DNA of 6,299 nucleotides from an uncultured Oribacterium sp. (lineage in GTDB: Bacteria; Bacillota; Clostridia; Lachnospirales; Lachnospiraceae), in the NCBI GenBank assembly GCA_938030845.1, contig CALHIC010000409.1, positions 1 through 6,299 on the forward strand, in the 5' to 3' direction. The position numbers were made by a program, and so were the translations under genes. Shown here piece by piece: positions 1 to 6,192 of the stretch (its first letter is position 1; each line of letters begins with the position of its first letter). The notes under the pieces were generated by a model that had not been told where the DNA came from, did no database searches, and saw nothing but the letters and a program-made list of their open reading frames with translations.

Positions 1-866
1 TTACTGATTTCCTCAGGATCCAGGGTACTGAAAAAATCTCCGCTAATAGAAGCTTCCTGTATTTTGCCCTTCTGAATCTCCAAGGCAAAATGCATCTTTC
101 CTCCCGGGAAGCGTCCAATCTTTTCCATGTTGAATTTCGGATTCTTTCCGTACAGACTGTCCCAGTTTTGAAAATGAGTCTTGGCCAGTTCCTTAACTCT
201 CAGAATTTCTTCCTTGGAAAGCTCCAGGCGATTGGCTTTATTCTCTTCTCCCAAAATGGCGGAAACCATCAGTTCCTTAAAGTCCTCCGGGGAAATCTTC
301 TCCTGCAAATGGTCGGAGATGTTACAAACTCTTTCCCGCACCGACTGGATGCTTTTGGAAATAATCTTGTGCTCATCCACCCTGGTGGAATTCACCATCT
401 TCTCGATATCCGTGGAAAAAAGCAGGGATCCGTGGTGGACAATGCTTTCCCCCAGATGATACTGGGCATTGCCGGAAAACTTTCGTCCTTCGATACAAAG
501 GTCATTTCTTCCGTTAAATTCTGCTTTCACGGAAAGCTTCGCCAAGGCATCCAGTACCGGGCTTAGGTATTTTTTAAACTCTATCCCCTCTTCCTTATAG
601 CGGTCGATAAAGGTAAACTGCCAGCCTCCCAAATCCGTGTAAATGGTGCCTCCCCCGCTCATCCGCCGTACCAGATTCATCTTCTGCTCTCTGGCGTAGG
701 GGAGATTTACCTCCTCCGCAAGGTTTTGGTATTTTCCAAGCATCAGGGTAGGGGTGGTTCTCCAGAAAAGGAAAACCGTATCTTCCAATTTCTTTTCTTC
801 GGCTAAGTAATATTCCAGGCCGAAGTTCTCATAAACGTCCGTGGACTCTAAATCAATATAAACCAT
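1..866 (-). CDS. lplA: Lipoate-protein ligase A paralogue 2, 3' end cut by window edge
   Basis: ATP-dependent enzyme expected to activate lipoate (or octanoate) as an acyl-AMP and attach it to the lysine of a lipoyl domain in the cytoplasm. I translated it by hand: 288 residues are open from ATG at 866 to the window edge without a stop, so the C-terminal end is missing. Family motifs seen: VRRMSGGG (66-73), GRNDLCIEGRKFSGNAQ (119-135) with the presumed catalytic Lys129, VHHGSLLF (143-150), SVRERVCNI (175-183), and the C-terminal-domain signature WDSLYGKNPKFN (235-246). That last signature favours a full LplA over a single-domain octanoyltransferase. The start is fixed by GGAGG at 873-877 with a 6-nt spacer and by alignment with the N-terminus of the upstream paralogue. 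It overlaps the end of lipA by 14 bp, suggesting translational coupling. Oddity: the usual SGGGxVxHDLGN is SGGGTIYTDLGG here, so the conserved His is Thr77 and the Asn is Gly. Family assignment is firm; substrate preference is unknown. Confidence 0.93.
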   Translation of the reverse strand, partial: MVYIDLESTDVYENFGLEYYLAEEKKLEDTVFLFWRTTPTLMLGKYQNLAEEVNLPYAREQKMNLVRRMSGGGTIYTDLGGWQFTFIDRYKEEGIEFKKYLSPVLDALAKLSVKAEFNGRNDLCIEGRKFSGNAQYHLGESIVHHGSLLFSTDIEKMVNSTRVDEHKIISKSIQSVRERVCNISDHLQEKISPEDFKELMVSAILGEENKANRLELSKEEILRVKELAKTHFQNWDSLYGKNPKFNMEKIGRFPGGKMHFALEIQKGKIQEASISGDFFSTLDPEEIS

Positions 867-1764
867 GCACGTCCTCCAAAGCTTCCCAAGCTCTGTAAGA
901 GCTTCTGGCTAAGGGTGCGGAGGCTACGTGGTGAAAGCCCTTTAAAAGAGCATTCTTCTTATAGCGGGCAAAATCCTCCGGTGTGGCATATCTGGCCAAG
1001 GGGTAATGCTCCTTGGTGGGTTGCAGATATTGTCCGATGGTTAAGATATCACAGCCGGTTTCCAGCACATCATCCATCAATCTGTCAATCTGCTCTTCCG
1101 TCTCTCCAAGCCCTACCATGAATCCTGTCTTTACCCGGATATCCGGAGAATGCTGCTTGCAGTAGCGGAGCACTCCTAAGGACCTTTCATAAGCCGCCTG
1201 GGGACGAACCGCCTTCTGCAATTCCTTTACCGTCTCCACATTGTGGTTCAGAACCTCCGGCTTGGCCTCCAGAACAATGTCTAAGGACTCCGTCCTTCCC
1301 TTCATATCGGAAATCAGGGTTTCAATGGTGGTGCCGGGACAAAGCTCCCGAATCGCCCGAATGGTCTTGGCAAACTGTAAGGCTCCTCCGTCCTCCAAAT
1401 CATCTCTGGTGGAGCAGGTCAAAACCACATGCTTCAGATGCAGCTGCTTTGCGGCCTTGGCCACATTCATAGGCTCTTCTTCGTCCACTGCCTCCGGTCT
1501 TCCGCAGGTCACATTGCAAAAACGGCAATTTCTGGTGCAAACGCTTCCCAAAATCATAAAGGTTGCCGTGTGCTTCCGATAACACTCTCCCATATTGGGA
1601 CAGTTGGCTTCCTTACAAACGGTATTCAAACGAAGATCCTTCATCAGTGCCGCCACCTCTTCGGTAGCCTCCTGATTATAGCGAACCTTCAACCAGTCCG
1701 GCTTCTTCCCTAAAGAAGGAGGGGCAGCTTGTAAATCCTCCGCTTTCTCCAATGTCTTCTCCAT
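853..1764 (-). CDS. lipA: Lipoyl synthase (radical SAM)
   Basis: Radical SAM enzyme that inserts two sulfur atoms at C6 and C8 of a protein-bound octanoyl group to make the lipoyl cofactor. The protein has 303 residues, the usual length. It shows the auxiliary-cluster triad CX4CX5C (C50, C55, C61), the radical-SAM CX3CX2C (C76, C80, C83), TRDDLEDGGA (119-128), NHNVETV (173-179), GLGET (218-222), LTIGQYLQPT (241-250) and the C-terminal RSSY (287-290), whose serine is a ligand of the auxiliary cluster in known LipA enzymes. All catalytic ligands are present, so it should be active. The common SVDRDDL is CSTRDDL here, adding Cys117; Cys87 is another extra cysteine. The ATG follows AGGGAG at 1771-1776 with a 6-nt spacer. 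Both the SD and the start lie in a 12-bp tandem repeat. It is the third gene of the lipoyl operon, 122 bp after the lipoyl-domain gene, and overlaps the next ligase gene. Confidence 0.97.
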   Translation of the reverse strand: MEKTLEKAEDLQAAPPSLGKKPDWLKVRYNQEATEEVAALMKDLRLNTVCKEANCPNMGECYRKHTATFMILGSVCTRNCRFCNVTCGRPEAVDEEEPMNVAKAAKQLHLKHVVLTCSTRDDLEDGGALQFAKTIRAIRELCPGTTIETLISDMKGRTESLDIVLEAKPEVLNHNVETVKELQKAVRPQAAYERSLGVLRYCKQHSPDIRVKTGFMVGLGETEEQIDRLMDDVLETGCDILTIGQYLQPTKEHYPLARYATPEDFARYKKNALLKGFHHVASAPLARSSYRAWEALEDVHGLY

Positions 1765-1808
1765 ATCTTGCTCCCTATCTAGCTCCCTATCTAGCTCCCT
1801 ATCTTGCC
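1761..1808 (-). repeat. 12-bp tandem repeat forming the lipA ribosome binding site
   Basis: Four units of 12 bp read on the + strand as CCATATCTTGCT, CCCTATCTAGCT, CCCTATCTAGCT and CCCTATCTTGCC. On the coding strand the perfect unit is AGCTAGATAGGG. AGGGAG occurs at each of the three junctions, so three Shine-Dalgarno-like sites lie in a row. The lipA start codon lies in the most degenerate unit, where GATAGGG has become GATATGG. The AGGGAG nearest the start is 6 nt from the ATG, which is good spacing. The array abuts the 39-bp repeat array. Copy-number change by slippage would not alter the last SD-to-start spacing but would change the number of upstream SD copies. Confidence 0.9.
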
Positions 1809-1923
1809 TTACGCTGTCTCTTCAATCAGAACAACCTTCTCCAGTCCTTACGCCGTCTCTTCAATCAGAGCGACCTTCTCCAGTCCTTACACCGTCTCTT
1901 CGATCAGAGCGACCTTCTCCAAT
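1807..1923 (-). repeat. 39-bp tandem repeat (3 copies) of the 3' end of the lipoyl-domain gene
   Basis: Three adjacent 39-bp copies lie at 1807-1845, 1846-1884 and 1885-1923. The rightmost is the genuine gene end (last 12 codons plus TAA, then GG). The other two lie downstream of the stop in the same frame and each carries its own TAA (stop triplets at 1887-1889, 1848-1850 and 1809-1811). Neighbouring copies differ at three positions. The encoded tails are LEKVALIEETV, LEKVALIEETA and LEKVVLIEETA. Four of the six differences between the outer copies are synonymous. Together with the 12-bp array these repeats fill the gap to lipA. Confidence 0.95.
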
Positions 1924-2129
1924 ACCCCTACCGTATCACCTTCTTCGCAGCACTGCTCTACCAGGGTGCCCTCGAAGCCGGATTCCACTTGGGTAACCAC
2001 CTTGTCGGTTTCAATCTCAAAAATCGGTTCTCCCTTCTTTACCGGGTCTCCCACTTCCTTCAACCAGGCACAAACCACCGCCTCCTGCATCTCCGGTCTT
2101 AACTTCGGAACCACAATTTCTTTCTTCAT
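1887..2129 (-). CDS. Free-standing lipoyl-domain (E2-type) carrier protein
   Basis: This 80-residue protein consists of one complete lipoyl/biotinyl-attachment domain and nothing else. The motif EIETDKV (38-44) places the acceptor lysine at K43. The flanking pattern is that of the lipoyl domain of 2-oxoacid dehydrogenase E2 subunits: VPKLRPEMQEAVV at the start, GDPVKKGEPI before the hairpin, and GFEGTL and EEGDTV after it. It is not a GcvH, which is longer (about 125 residues). No hinge, subunit-binding or acyltransferase domain follows; the frame ends at TAA. The ATG follows AAGGAG at 2136-2141 with a 6-nt spacer, directly after the stop of the upstream ligase gene. Context (two ligases and lipA) supports lipoylation over biotinylation. 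Oddity: Cys60-Cys61 occupy hydrophobic positions before EEGDTV, and there is a Cys20. The last 13 codons are duplicated twice downstream. Its partner enzymes are not visible; it may serve an E1/E2/E3 complex encoded elsewhere. Confidence 0.9.
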   Translation of the reverse strand: MKKEIVVPKLRPEMQEAVVCAWLKEVGDPVKKGEPIFEIETDKVVTQVESGFEGTLVEQCCEEGDTVGVLEKVALIEETV

Positions 2130-2141
2130 CTTCTACTCCTT

Positions 2142-3140
2142 CTATAATGCAAGCCCTATTAAGACTTCTCTGACTTCCTTACTATCCTGTGGCTTAAGCC
2201 TTTCCGCCAAATCGGAAAACTTTTCTTCAAAAAGCTCCAAAGAAAATGGCTGTCCTTGGAAAAGTGCTCTGACTTCCTCTTCTGAAAAATAAGGGGACTG
2301 TATCGTAAAATCTTCGATTCTTCCCTTCCGGGCCTGATAACTGATTCGTATTTTTTCTCCCTGGAAAATGCCTTCCTTCTCAAAAGAGAAATGAGGGGTT
2401 TTTCCATAGGTCCATTCCCAGGAATGGTATTTTTCCCGGCAAATCCTCTCTACCTCCGCCTTTTCCGCTTCTGTAAGAGACAAGACTTCCGGCTTAGCTC
2501 CCATGGCCTCCCTTAAAGCTTCCATAAAGCTTTCTATGGGAGGAAGTTCCGTAAAGGGACACCCTTCCTTTCCTAAGCCTTCCCAGGATTCACTGATATT
2601 ACAAACCTTGCAGATTGCTGAGGGAGAAGCCTTCGACTGAATGTGAACACTTTTATTCTTGGTGGTAATCTCATCCAAAAGACTTAAGTCCGATGCATAA
2701 AGTAGAGTCCCATGGTGTAAAACCCGTTCTCCGGTGACCTTTTGGGCACTGCCGGAAATCTTCTTTCCTCCTATGGCGATATCGGAGCATCTGTTCTTCT
2801 CCGCCTTAATCCCCAGCTTTTGTAAAGCAGCAATCACCGGAAGGAGAAAATCGTCATACTCTAAAATCTTGTTTCTTTTCTTCATGAGGCTGTAATTCAC
2901 ATTGCCTAGATCATGATACACCGTACCTCCGCCGCTGCTTCTGCGAACAACCGGAATCCCTCTTTCCTTTAACCGACGCAAGCTTACTTCCTGGCTGATG
3001 TTTTGATAACAGCCTACGATAACTGCCGGAGTATTCCGCCAAAGAAGAAAAACATCCTGCTCCGTTCTATTCTGAAAAAGATATTCTTCCAAGGCCTGAT
3101 TATAGAAGGGGTCCAAGGAGGGATTTATAATTCCAATCAT
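2142..3140 (-). CDS. lplA: Lipoate-protein ligase A paralogue 1
   Basis: Predicted ATP-dependent ligase that transfers lipoate or a similar short acyl group to the lysine of a lipoyl domain; the lipoyl-domain gene 12 nt downstream is the obvious partner. It has 332 residues, the full LplA length with both domains. Motifs: VVRRSSGGGTVYHDLGN (64-80), GGKKISGSAQ (124-133) with the likely catalytic Lys127, LHHGTLLYASDL (141-152), and the C-terminal-domain signature WEWTYGKTPHF (241-251). Start choice: the frame is open up to ATG at 3227, but that ATG and the one at 3218 lie at or upstream of the predicted promoter -10 and lack an SD. ATG at 3140 (MIGIINPSLDPFYNQALEEY) aligns with the paralogue N-terminus (MVYIDLESTDVYENFGLEYY). 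Its ribosome site is weak (GAAAGAG). Oddity: the usual RND before the catalytic lysine is CSD (118-120), and the SVRxRV loop is SAICKV (174-179). It is first in the operon. Confidence 0.93.
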   Translation of the reverse strand: MIGIINPSLDPFYNQALEEYLFQNRTEQDVFLLWRNTPAVIVGCYQNISQEVSLRRLKERGIPVVRRSSGGGTVYHDLGNVNYSLMKKRNKILEYDDFLLPVIAALQKLGIKAEKNRCSDIAIGGKKISGSAQKVTGERVLHHGTLLYASDLSLLDEITTKNKSVHIQSKASPSAICKVCNISESWEGLGKEGCPFTELPPIESFMEALREAMGAKPEVLSLTEAEKAEVERICREKYHSWEWTYGKTPHFSFEKEGIFQGEKIRISYQARKGRIEDFTIQSPYFSEEEVRALFQGQPFSLELFEEKFSDLAERLKPQDSKEVREVLIGLAL

Positions 3141-3157
3141 AGGCTCAGCTCTTTCTA

Positions 3158-3186
3158 TTCCGAAAATTCTTTCTATTTTTTCGGAA
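3158..3186 (-). promoter_or_regulatory. Leader hairpin upstream of the lipoate ligase start
   Basis: A perfect 9-bp inverted repeat (TTCCGAAAA / TTTTCGGAA, arms 3158-3166 and 3178-3186) has an 11-nt loop. It lies in the predicted 5' leader, with its near arm 18 nt from the ATG at 3140 and just upstream of a weak ribosome binding site. There is no U-tract after it, so it is not a classic attenuator. It may affect translation or mRNA stability, or be a protein site; no known riboswitch was recognised. Confidence 0.5.
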
Positions 3187-3216
3187 AAACAGTGAGATTT
3201 TTCCTCTACAATGTTC

Positions 3217-3244
3217 ATTATAATCATTATTTATAAAATGTCGA
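3217..3244 (-). promoter_or_regulatory. Predicted sigma-A promoter of the lipoyl operon
   Basis: On the minus strand the -35 is TCGACA (3239-3244, five of six consensus bases), the spacer is 16 nt, and the -10 is a perfect TATAAT (3217-3222). Transcription would begin near 3210, giving a leader of about 70 nt to the ATG at 3140. It lies downstream of the inverted repeat that follows cca, so the lipoyl genes look independently transcribed. Confidence 0.7.
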
Positions 3245-3272
3245 TATAATAACGCTAAAATTTATAAATAAT

Positions 3273-3331
3273 AACAGTATTTAAGAGGAAAAATTGTCTA
3301 TTTTGACTAGGTTTTCCTCTTAAATACTGTT
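3273..3331 (-). terminator. Perfect 20-bp inverted repeat between cca and the lipoyl operon; probable terminator
   Basis: Arms at 3273-3292 and 3312-3331 are perfect reverse complements over 20 bp with a 19-nt loop. The structure begins 25 nt after the cca stop. On the minus strand it is followed by an A/T-rich run (ATTATTTATAAATTTT), not a clean U-tract, and the stem is only about one quarter G+C. Position favours an intrinsic terminator for proS-cca, but the long A/T-rich stem could also be an operator or a small inverted-repeat element. The inverted repeat is certain; its role is inferred. Confidence 0.55.
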
Positions 3332-3356
3332 GTATACTTTTATTTCTGTTTAATTA

Positions 3357-4619
3357 TTAACAAATTCGGCTTTTTACAAAAGAAAGCAGAGCTTCTCTAT
3401 CATTTTCCGAAGGATTCTGCATCACATAATCCAAAGCCTGATGCAAAAGTTCTCCCATAGCCGGCCCGGCTTTCACGCCTATAGAAAGTAAGTCCTTGCC
3501 CTTGATTGCCAAATCGTTAAGGGTATAGCAATCCCCCTCCTGCTGAACCTTTTGAAGCCATGAAAGACGAAGCCGCACCTGCTCCGCCATAGCCTTCCCC
3601 GGGGTATTGGAAACATTTTCCAAAAGGAGCGCCTTGGTATCATAAAAGTCCTGAATCAGTTCAAGTCCGTACCGAGAAAGCCGTTTCCGAAGGGCATAGG
3701 GAGAATCCGCCTCTTCCAAAGAAAATAGCTCCACAAAGGCGGAAGCCTGATCAATACATTCCCTATCCAGCTTCAGCTCTTCTAAAATTTCCTTGGCATA
3801 TTCCGGCAGGTGCCTTAGCAGAAGGCCCAAGCGCAGATACTTCTTATCTTTGGCATTTCCTAAAAGAGAAGGAATTCCCCGCTTCTCGATTTCCGAAAAA
3901 TGCTGTGTCACAAAATCGGAAAGGCCGGTAGAAAAAAGCAGCTTCACCCGCTCCGGATGAGGGCTACATAAAAGCTTCACCAGCTCCACCGCAATCCGCT
4001 CCTTGGAAACCTTTCCGAGGTTTTCTCGAAGAGCCAGCATGGCCTGAAGGCAGTCCGCTTCTATCTGAAAATCCAGCTGGGCGGAAAAACGAATTCCCCG
4101 CATCATACGAAGGGCATCCTCCGTAAAACGTTCCTCTGCCCTTCCCACGGTGCGAATCCTTTTATTTTCCAGGTCTTCCTGTCCATGGTAACAGTCAATA
4201 ATGCCCCGTTCCATGTGGTAGGCCATGGCATTGATGGTAAAATCCCTTCTGGCCAGATCCTCTTCCAGACTTCCGGTAAAGGACACCGCCTTGGGATGCC
4301 GCCCATCCTCGTAAATGCCGTCTACCCGATAGGTGGTTACCTCAAAGGCTCTGTCTCCCTCTCCGGCTTCCTGCGCACTAAGCAGAACCGTCACCGTTCC
4401 ATGCTCAATTCCCGTATCAATGGTACGCAAAAAAAGGGATTTTACGACCTCCGGTTTAGCAGAAGTCGTAATATCCCAATCTTCAGGTTCTCGTCCCAAA
4501 AGGGCGTCCCGAACACATCCTCCGACAGCGTAGGCTTCGTAACCTGCCTGCTCAATCTGTCGAATAATGAGTTCTACCCCTTTGGGAACGGTGATTTGTA
4601 TTGCTTTCGGATCTTTCAT
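3357..4619 (-). CDS. cca: CCA tRNA nucleotidyltransferase (class II)
   Basis: Adds or repairs the 3'-terminal CCA of tRNAs without a nucleic-acid template, using CTP and ATP. It has 420 residues. Head/neck motifs in order: VGGCVRD (32-38), metal-binding DWD (47-49), RRDFTINAMA (124-133), the nucleotide-selecting EDxxR as EDALR (167-171), and KERIAVE (206-212). The C-terminal part (about 370-416, IKGKDLLSIGVKAGPAMGELL) matches the tRNA-binding tail of Firmicute CCA enzymes. Having all these motifs in one protein favours a complete CCA-adding enzyme over a CC- or A-adding specialist, or a poly(A) polymerase. The position where many relatives have an HD motif (LLHDIGK) reads LLLRHLPEY (266-274), so no HD phosphohydrolase activity is expected. 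Start: ATG at 4619 follows AAGGA (4626-4630) with a 6-nt spacer, 13 nt after the proS stop. The frame stays open to 4799, but that extension lies inside proS and has no homology-like content. Likely cotranscribed with proS. Confidence 0.95.
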   Translation of the reverse strand: MKDPKAIQITVPKGVELIIRQIEQAGYEAYAVGGCVRDALLGREPEDWDITTSAKPEVVKSLFLRTIDTGIEHGTVTVLLSAQEAGEGDRAFEVTTYRVDGIYEDGRHPKAVSFTGSLEEDLARRDFTINAMAYHMERGIIDCYHGQEDLENKRIRTVGRAEERFTEDALRMMRGIRFSAQLDFQIEADCLQAMLALRENLGKVSKERIAVELVKLLCSPHPERVKLLFSTGLSDFVTQHFSEIEKRGIPSLLGNAKDKKYLRLGLLLRHLPEYAKEILEELKLDRECIDQASAFVELFSLEEADSPYALRKRLSRYGLELIQDFYDTKALLLENVSNTPGKAMAEQVRLRLSWLQKVQQEGDCYTLNDLAIKGKDLLSIGVKAGPAMGELLHQALDYVMQNPSENDREALLSFVKSRIC

Positions 4620-4632
4620 CCATTTTCCTTTT

Positions 4633-6069
4633 TTAATAAGCTCTTCCCCAGTAAACCATCTTTGTGGCCGGCTTTCCGCATACCACGCAGGTGTCGGCAA
4701 TCTTTTCCTGCTTTGCAGGGATGCAACGGGAGGTAATACCGGAATACTCCTTAAGCTTCTCCTCGCACTCTCTGCAACCGCACCACATGGCGCGAACAAA
4801 TCCGGGCTTCTTATCCAGAGAGGCTACCAATTCGTCCAAGCTCTTGGCATCAGTGGTTCTTTCCTTCTGGAAAGTCAATGCTCTATTATACATATCCTTC
4901 TGAATCTGCTCCAAAAGCTTCTTGCTTTCTTCCACAAGATTCTCAAAGGATACCACAATCTTCTCTCTGGTGTCTCTTCTTACCAGTACTACCTGTCCCG
5001 CTTCGATATCCTTCGGTCCGATTTCCAGACGAAGAGGAATTCCTCTTACTTCACTGTCTGCAAACTTAAATCCGGGAGTCTTATCGGAATCATCCACCTT
5101 CACGCGAAGTCCTGCATCCTTTAAGCTGTTCATCAAATCAAAGGCCTTGTCCAGTACCCCTTCCTTATTCTGCTGGATAGGAATGATATTTACCTGTACA
5201 GGAGCAATACGAGGAGGAAGAACCAATCCGGAATCATCCCCGTGAACCATGATTAAGGCACCGATGGTTCTTGTGGTAATTCCCCAAGAGGTCTGGTGTA
5301 CCGGCTCAACGGTATTGTTCTTGCTTAAATACTGCACCTGGAATGCCTTGGCAAAGCCGTCTCCAAAGTTGTGGGAGGTAGCACACTGTAAGGCCTGTCC
5401 GTCATGCATCAAAGCCTCTACCGTATAGGTGGCAATCGCACCGGCAAACTTCTCCTTATCGGTCTTACGACCCTTCACTACAGGAATCGCCAATTCATTT
5501 TCCAAAACATCCGCATAGATGTCCAGCATTAAAAGGGTTCTCTCTTCCGCTTCCTCTGCCGTAGCATGAACGGTATGTCCCTCCTGCCATAAGAACTCTC
5601 TGGTTCTTAAGAAAGGTCTGGTGGTCTTCTCCCAACGTACTACGGAACACCACTGGTTCAGAAGCTGAGGAAGGTCACGATAGGACTTTACCACCTTGGA
5701 ATAATAGTCACAGAAAAGTACCTCGGAGGTAGGACGAACACAAAGTCTTTCCTCCAGTCTCTTGGAACCGCCGGAGGTAACCCATGCTACTTCAGGGGCA
5801 AAACCTTCCACATGCTCACTCTCTTTTTCTAATAAAGACTGGGGGATTAAAAGCGGCATAGAACAGTTTTGTACACCTGTAGCTTTAAAACGGGAATCCA
5901 GAGCCGCCATGATATTCTCCCAGATAGCATAGCCTGCGGGTCGAATAACCATGAAGCCCTTTACAGAAGAATAATCTGTAAGCTCCGCTTTTTTTACTAC
6001 GTCCGTATACCACTGCGCAAAGTCTTCCTCACGGGAAGTAATTTGCTCTACTAATTTCTTGTCTGCCAT
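4633..6069 (-). CDS. proS: Prolyl-tRNA synthetase, eukaryote/archaeal-type
   Basis: Class II aminoacyl-tRNA synthetase that charges tRNA-Pro with proline in the cytoplasm. It has 478 residues. Class II motif 1 lies around 43-76 ([11 protein letters not shown] onward), motif 2 is [13 protein letters not shown] (154-166), and motif 3 lies in 261-289 ([20 protein letters not shown]). RPTSE (112-116) and SHNFG (232-236) belong to the proline/ATP site. Motif 2 runs to motif 3 without the roughly 180-residue editing insertion of the long bacterial ProRS. An anticodon-binding domain occupies about 290-390. A C-terminal zinc module follows, with C430-X4-C435 and C461-X2-C464, and the chain ends in the conserved aromatic tail WGRAY. 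These features define the short archaeal/eukaryote-like class found in several Firmicutes. The ATG follows AGGGGGA (6077-6083) with a 7-nt spacer. It is first in an operon with cca. No T-box leader was seen. Confidence 0.97.
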   Translation of the reverse strand: MADKKLVEQITSREEDFAQWYTDVVKKAELTDYSSVKGFMVIRPAGYAIWENIMAALDSRFKATGVQNCSMPLLIPQSLLEKESEHVEGFAPEVAWVTSGGSKRLEERLCVRPTSEVLFCDYYSKVVKSYRDLPQLLNQWCSVVRWEKTTRPFLRTREFLWQEGHTVHATAEEAEERTLLMLDIYADVLENELAIPVVKGRKTDKEKFAGAIATYTVEALMHDGQALQCATSHNFGDGFAKAFQVQYLSKNNTVEPVHQTSWGITTRTIGALIMVHGDDSGLVLPPRIAPVQVNIIPIQQNKEGVLDKAFDLMNSLKDAGLRVKVDDSDKTPGFKFADSEVRGIPLRLEIGPKDIEAGQVVLVRRDTREKIVVSFENLVEESKKLLEQIQKDMYNRALTFQKERTTDAKSLDELVASLDKKPGFVRAMWCGCRECEEKLKEYSGITSRCIPAKQEKIADTCVVCGKPATKMVYWGRAY

Positions 6070-6113
6070 AACTGTTTCCCCCTTTTTGGATATTGTTAAA
6101 AAACTATCCTTTG

Positions 6114-6142
6114 ATTTTACATGATGAATTTTGGATTTGCAA
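6114..6142 (-). promoter_or_regulatory. Predicted sigma-A promoter of proS-cca
   Basis: On the minus strand the -35 is TTGCAA (6137-6142), the spacer is exactly 17 nt, and the -10 is TAAAAT (6114-6119). TG directly before the -10 is close to an extended -10, though it lacks the usual one-base gap. Transcription would start near 6107, giving a leader of about 38 nt, too short for a T-box riboswitch. Confidence 0.6.
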
Positions 6143-6192
6143 TCTTTATTCCCTATAAAATATTTTATCTATAGAAGAAAACAATAGTGATA

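Noticed and set aside
90..566. Plus-strand open frame of 158 codons
   Set aside because: Antisense to the second lipoate ligase, which has full family motifs on the minus strand; no plausible start signal or recognisable domain.
1761..1923. CRISPR array
   Set aside because: The units are head-to-tail with no unique spacers, and they copy the adjacent gene end or the SD.
1887..2129. Truncated E2 pseudogene
   Set aside because: The protein ends at the natural end of a lipoyl domain, has an ideal SD and intact ETDKV, and no remnant of hinge or catalytic domain follows.
1752..2292. Plus-strand repetitive open frames (PYLA repeats, YAVSSIRATFSS repeats)
   Set aside because: They are antisense readings of the 12-bp and 39-bp arrays and of the lipoyl-domain and ligase genes, whose minus-strand products are clear family members.
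2142..3140. Assignment as LipM octanoyltransferase
   Set aside because: The C-terminal ligase domain signature WxWxYGKxPxF is present and the lysine motif is intact, so an LplA-type ligase is the better call.
3141..3227. 29-residue N-terminal extension of the first lipoate ligase
   Set aside because: The upstream ATGs fall on or above the predicted -10 and lack an SD, and the paralogue begins at the residue aligned with ATG 3140.
4620..4799. N-terminal extension of cca to an ATG at 4799
   Set aside because: It lies wholly inside the 3' end of proS in another frame, has no SD, and precedes the family-typical N-terminus; ATG at 4619 has a good SD.
4185..5124. Plus-strand open frames opposite cca and proS
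   Set aside because: Shadows of two well-conserved minus-strand genes; the translations show no domain or membrane pattern worth calling.
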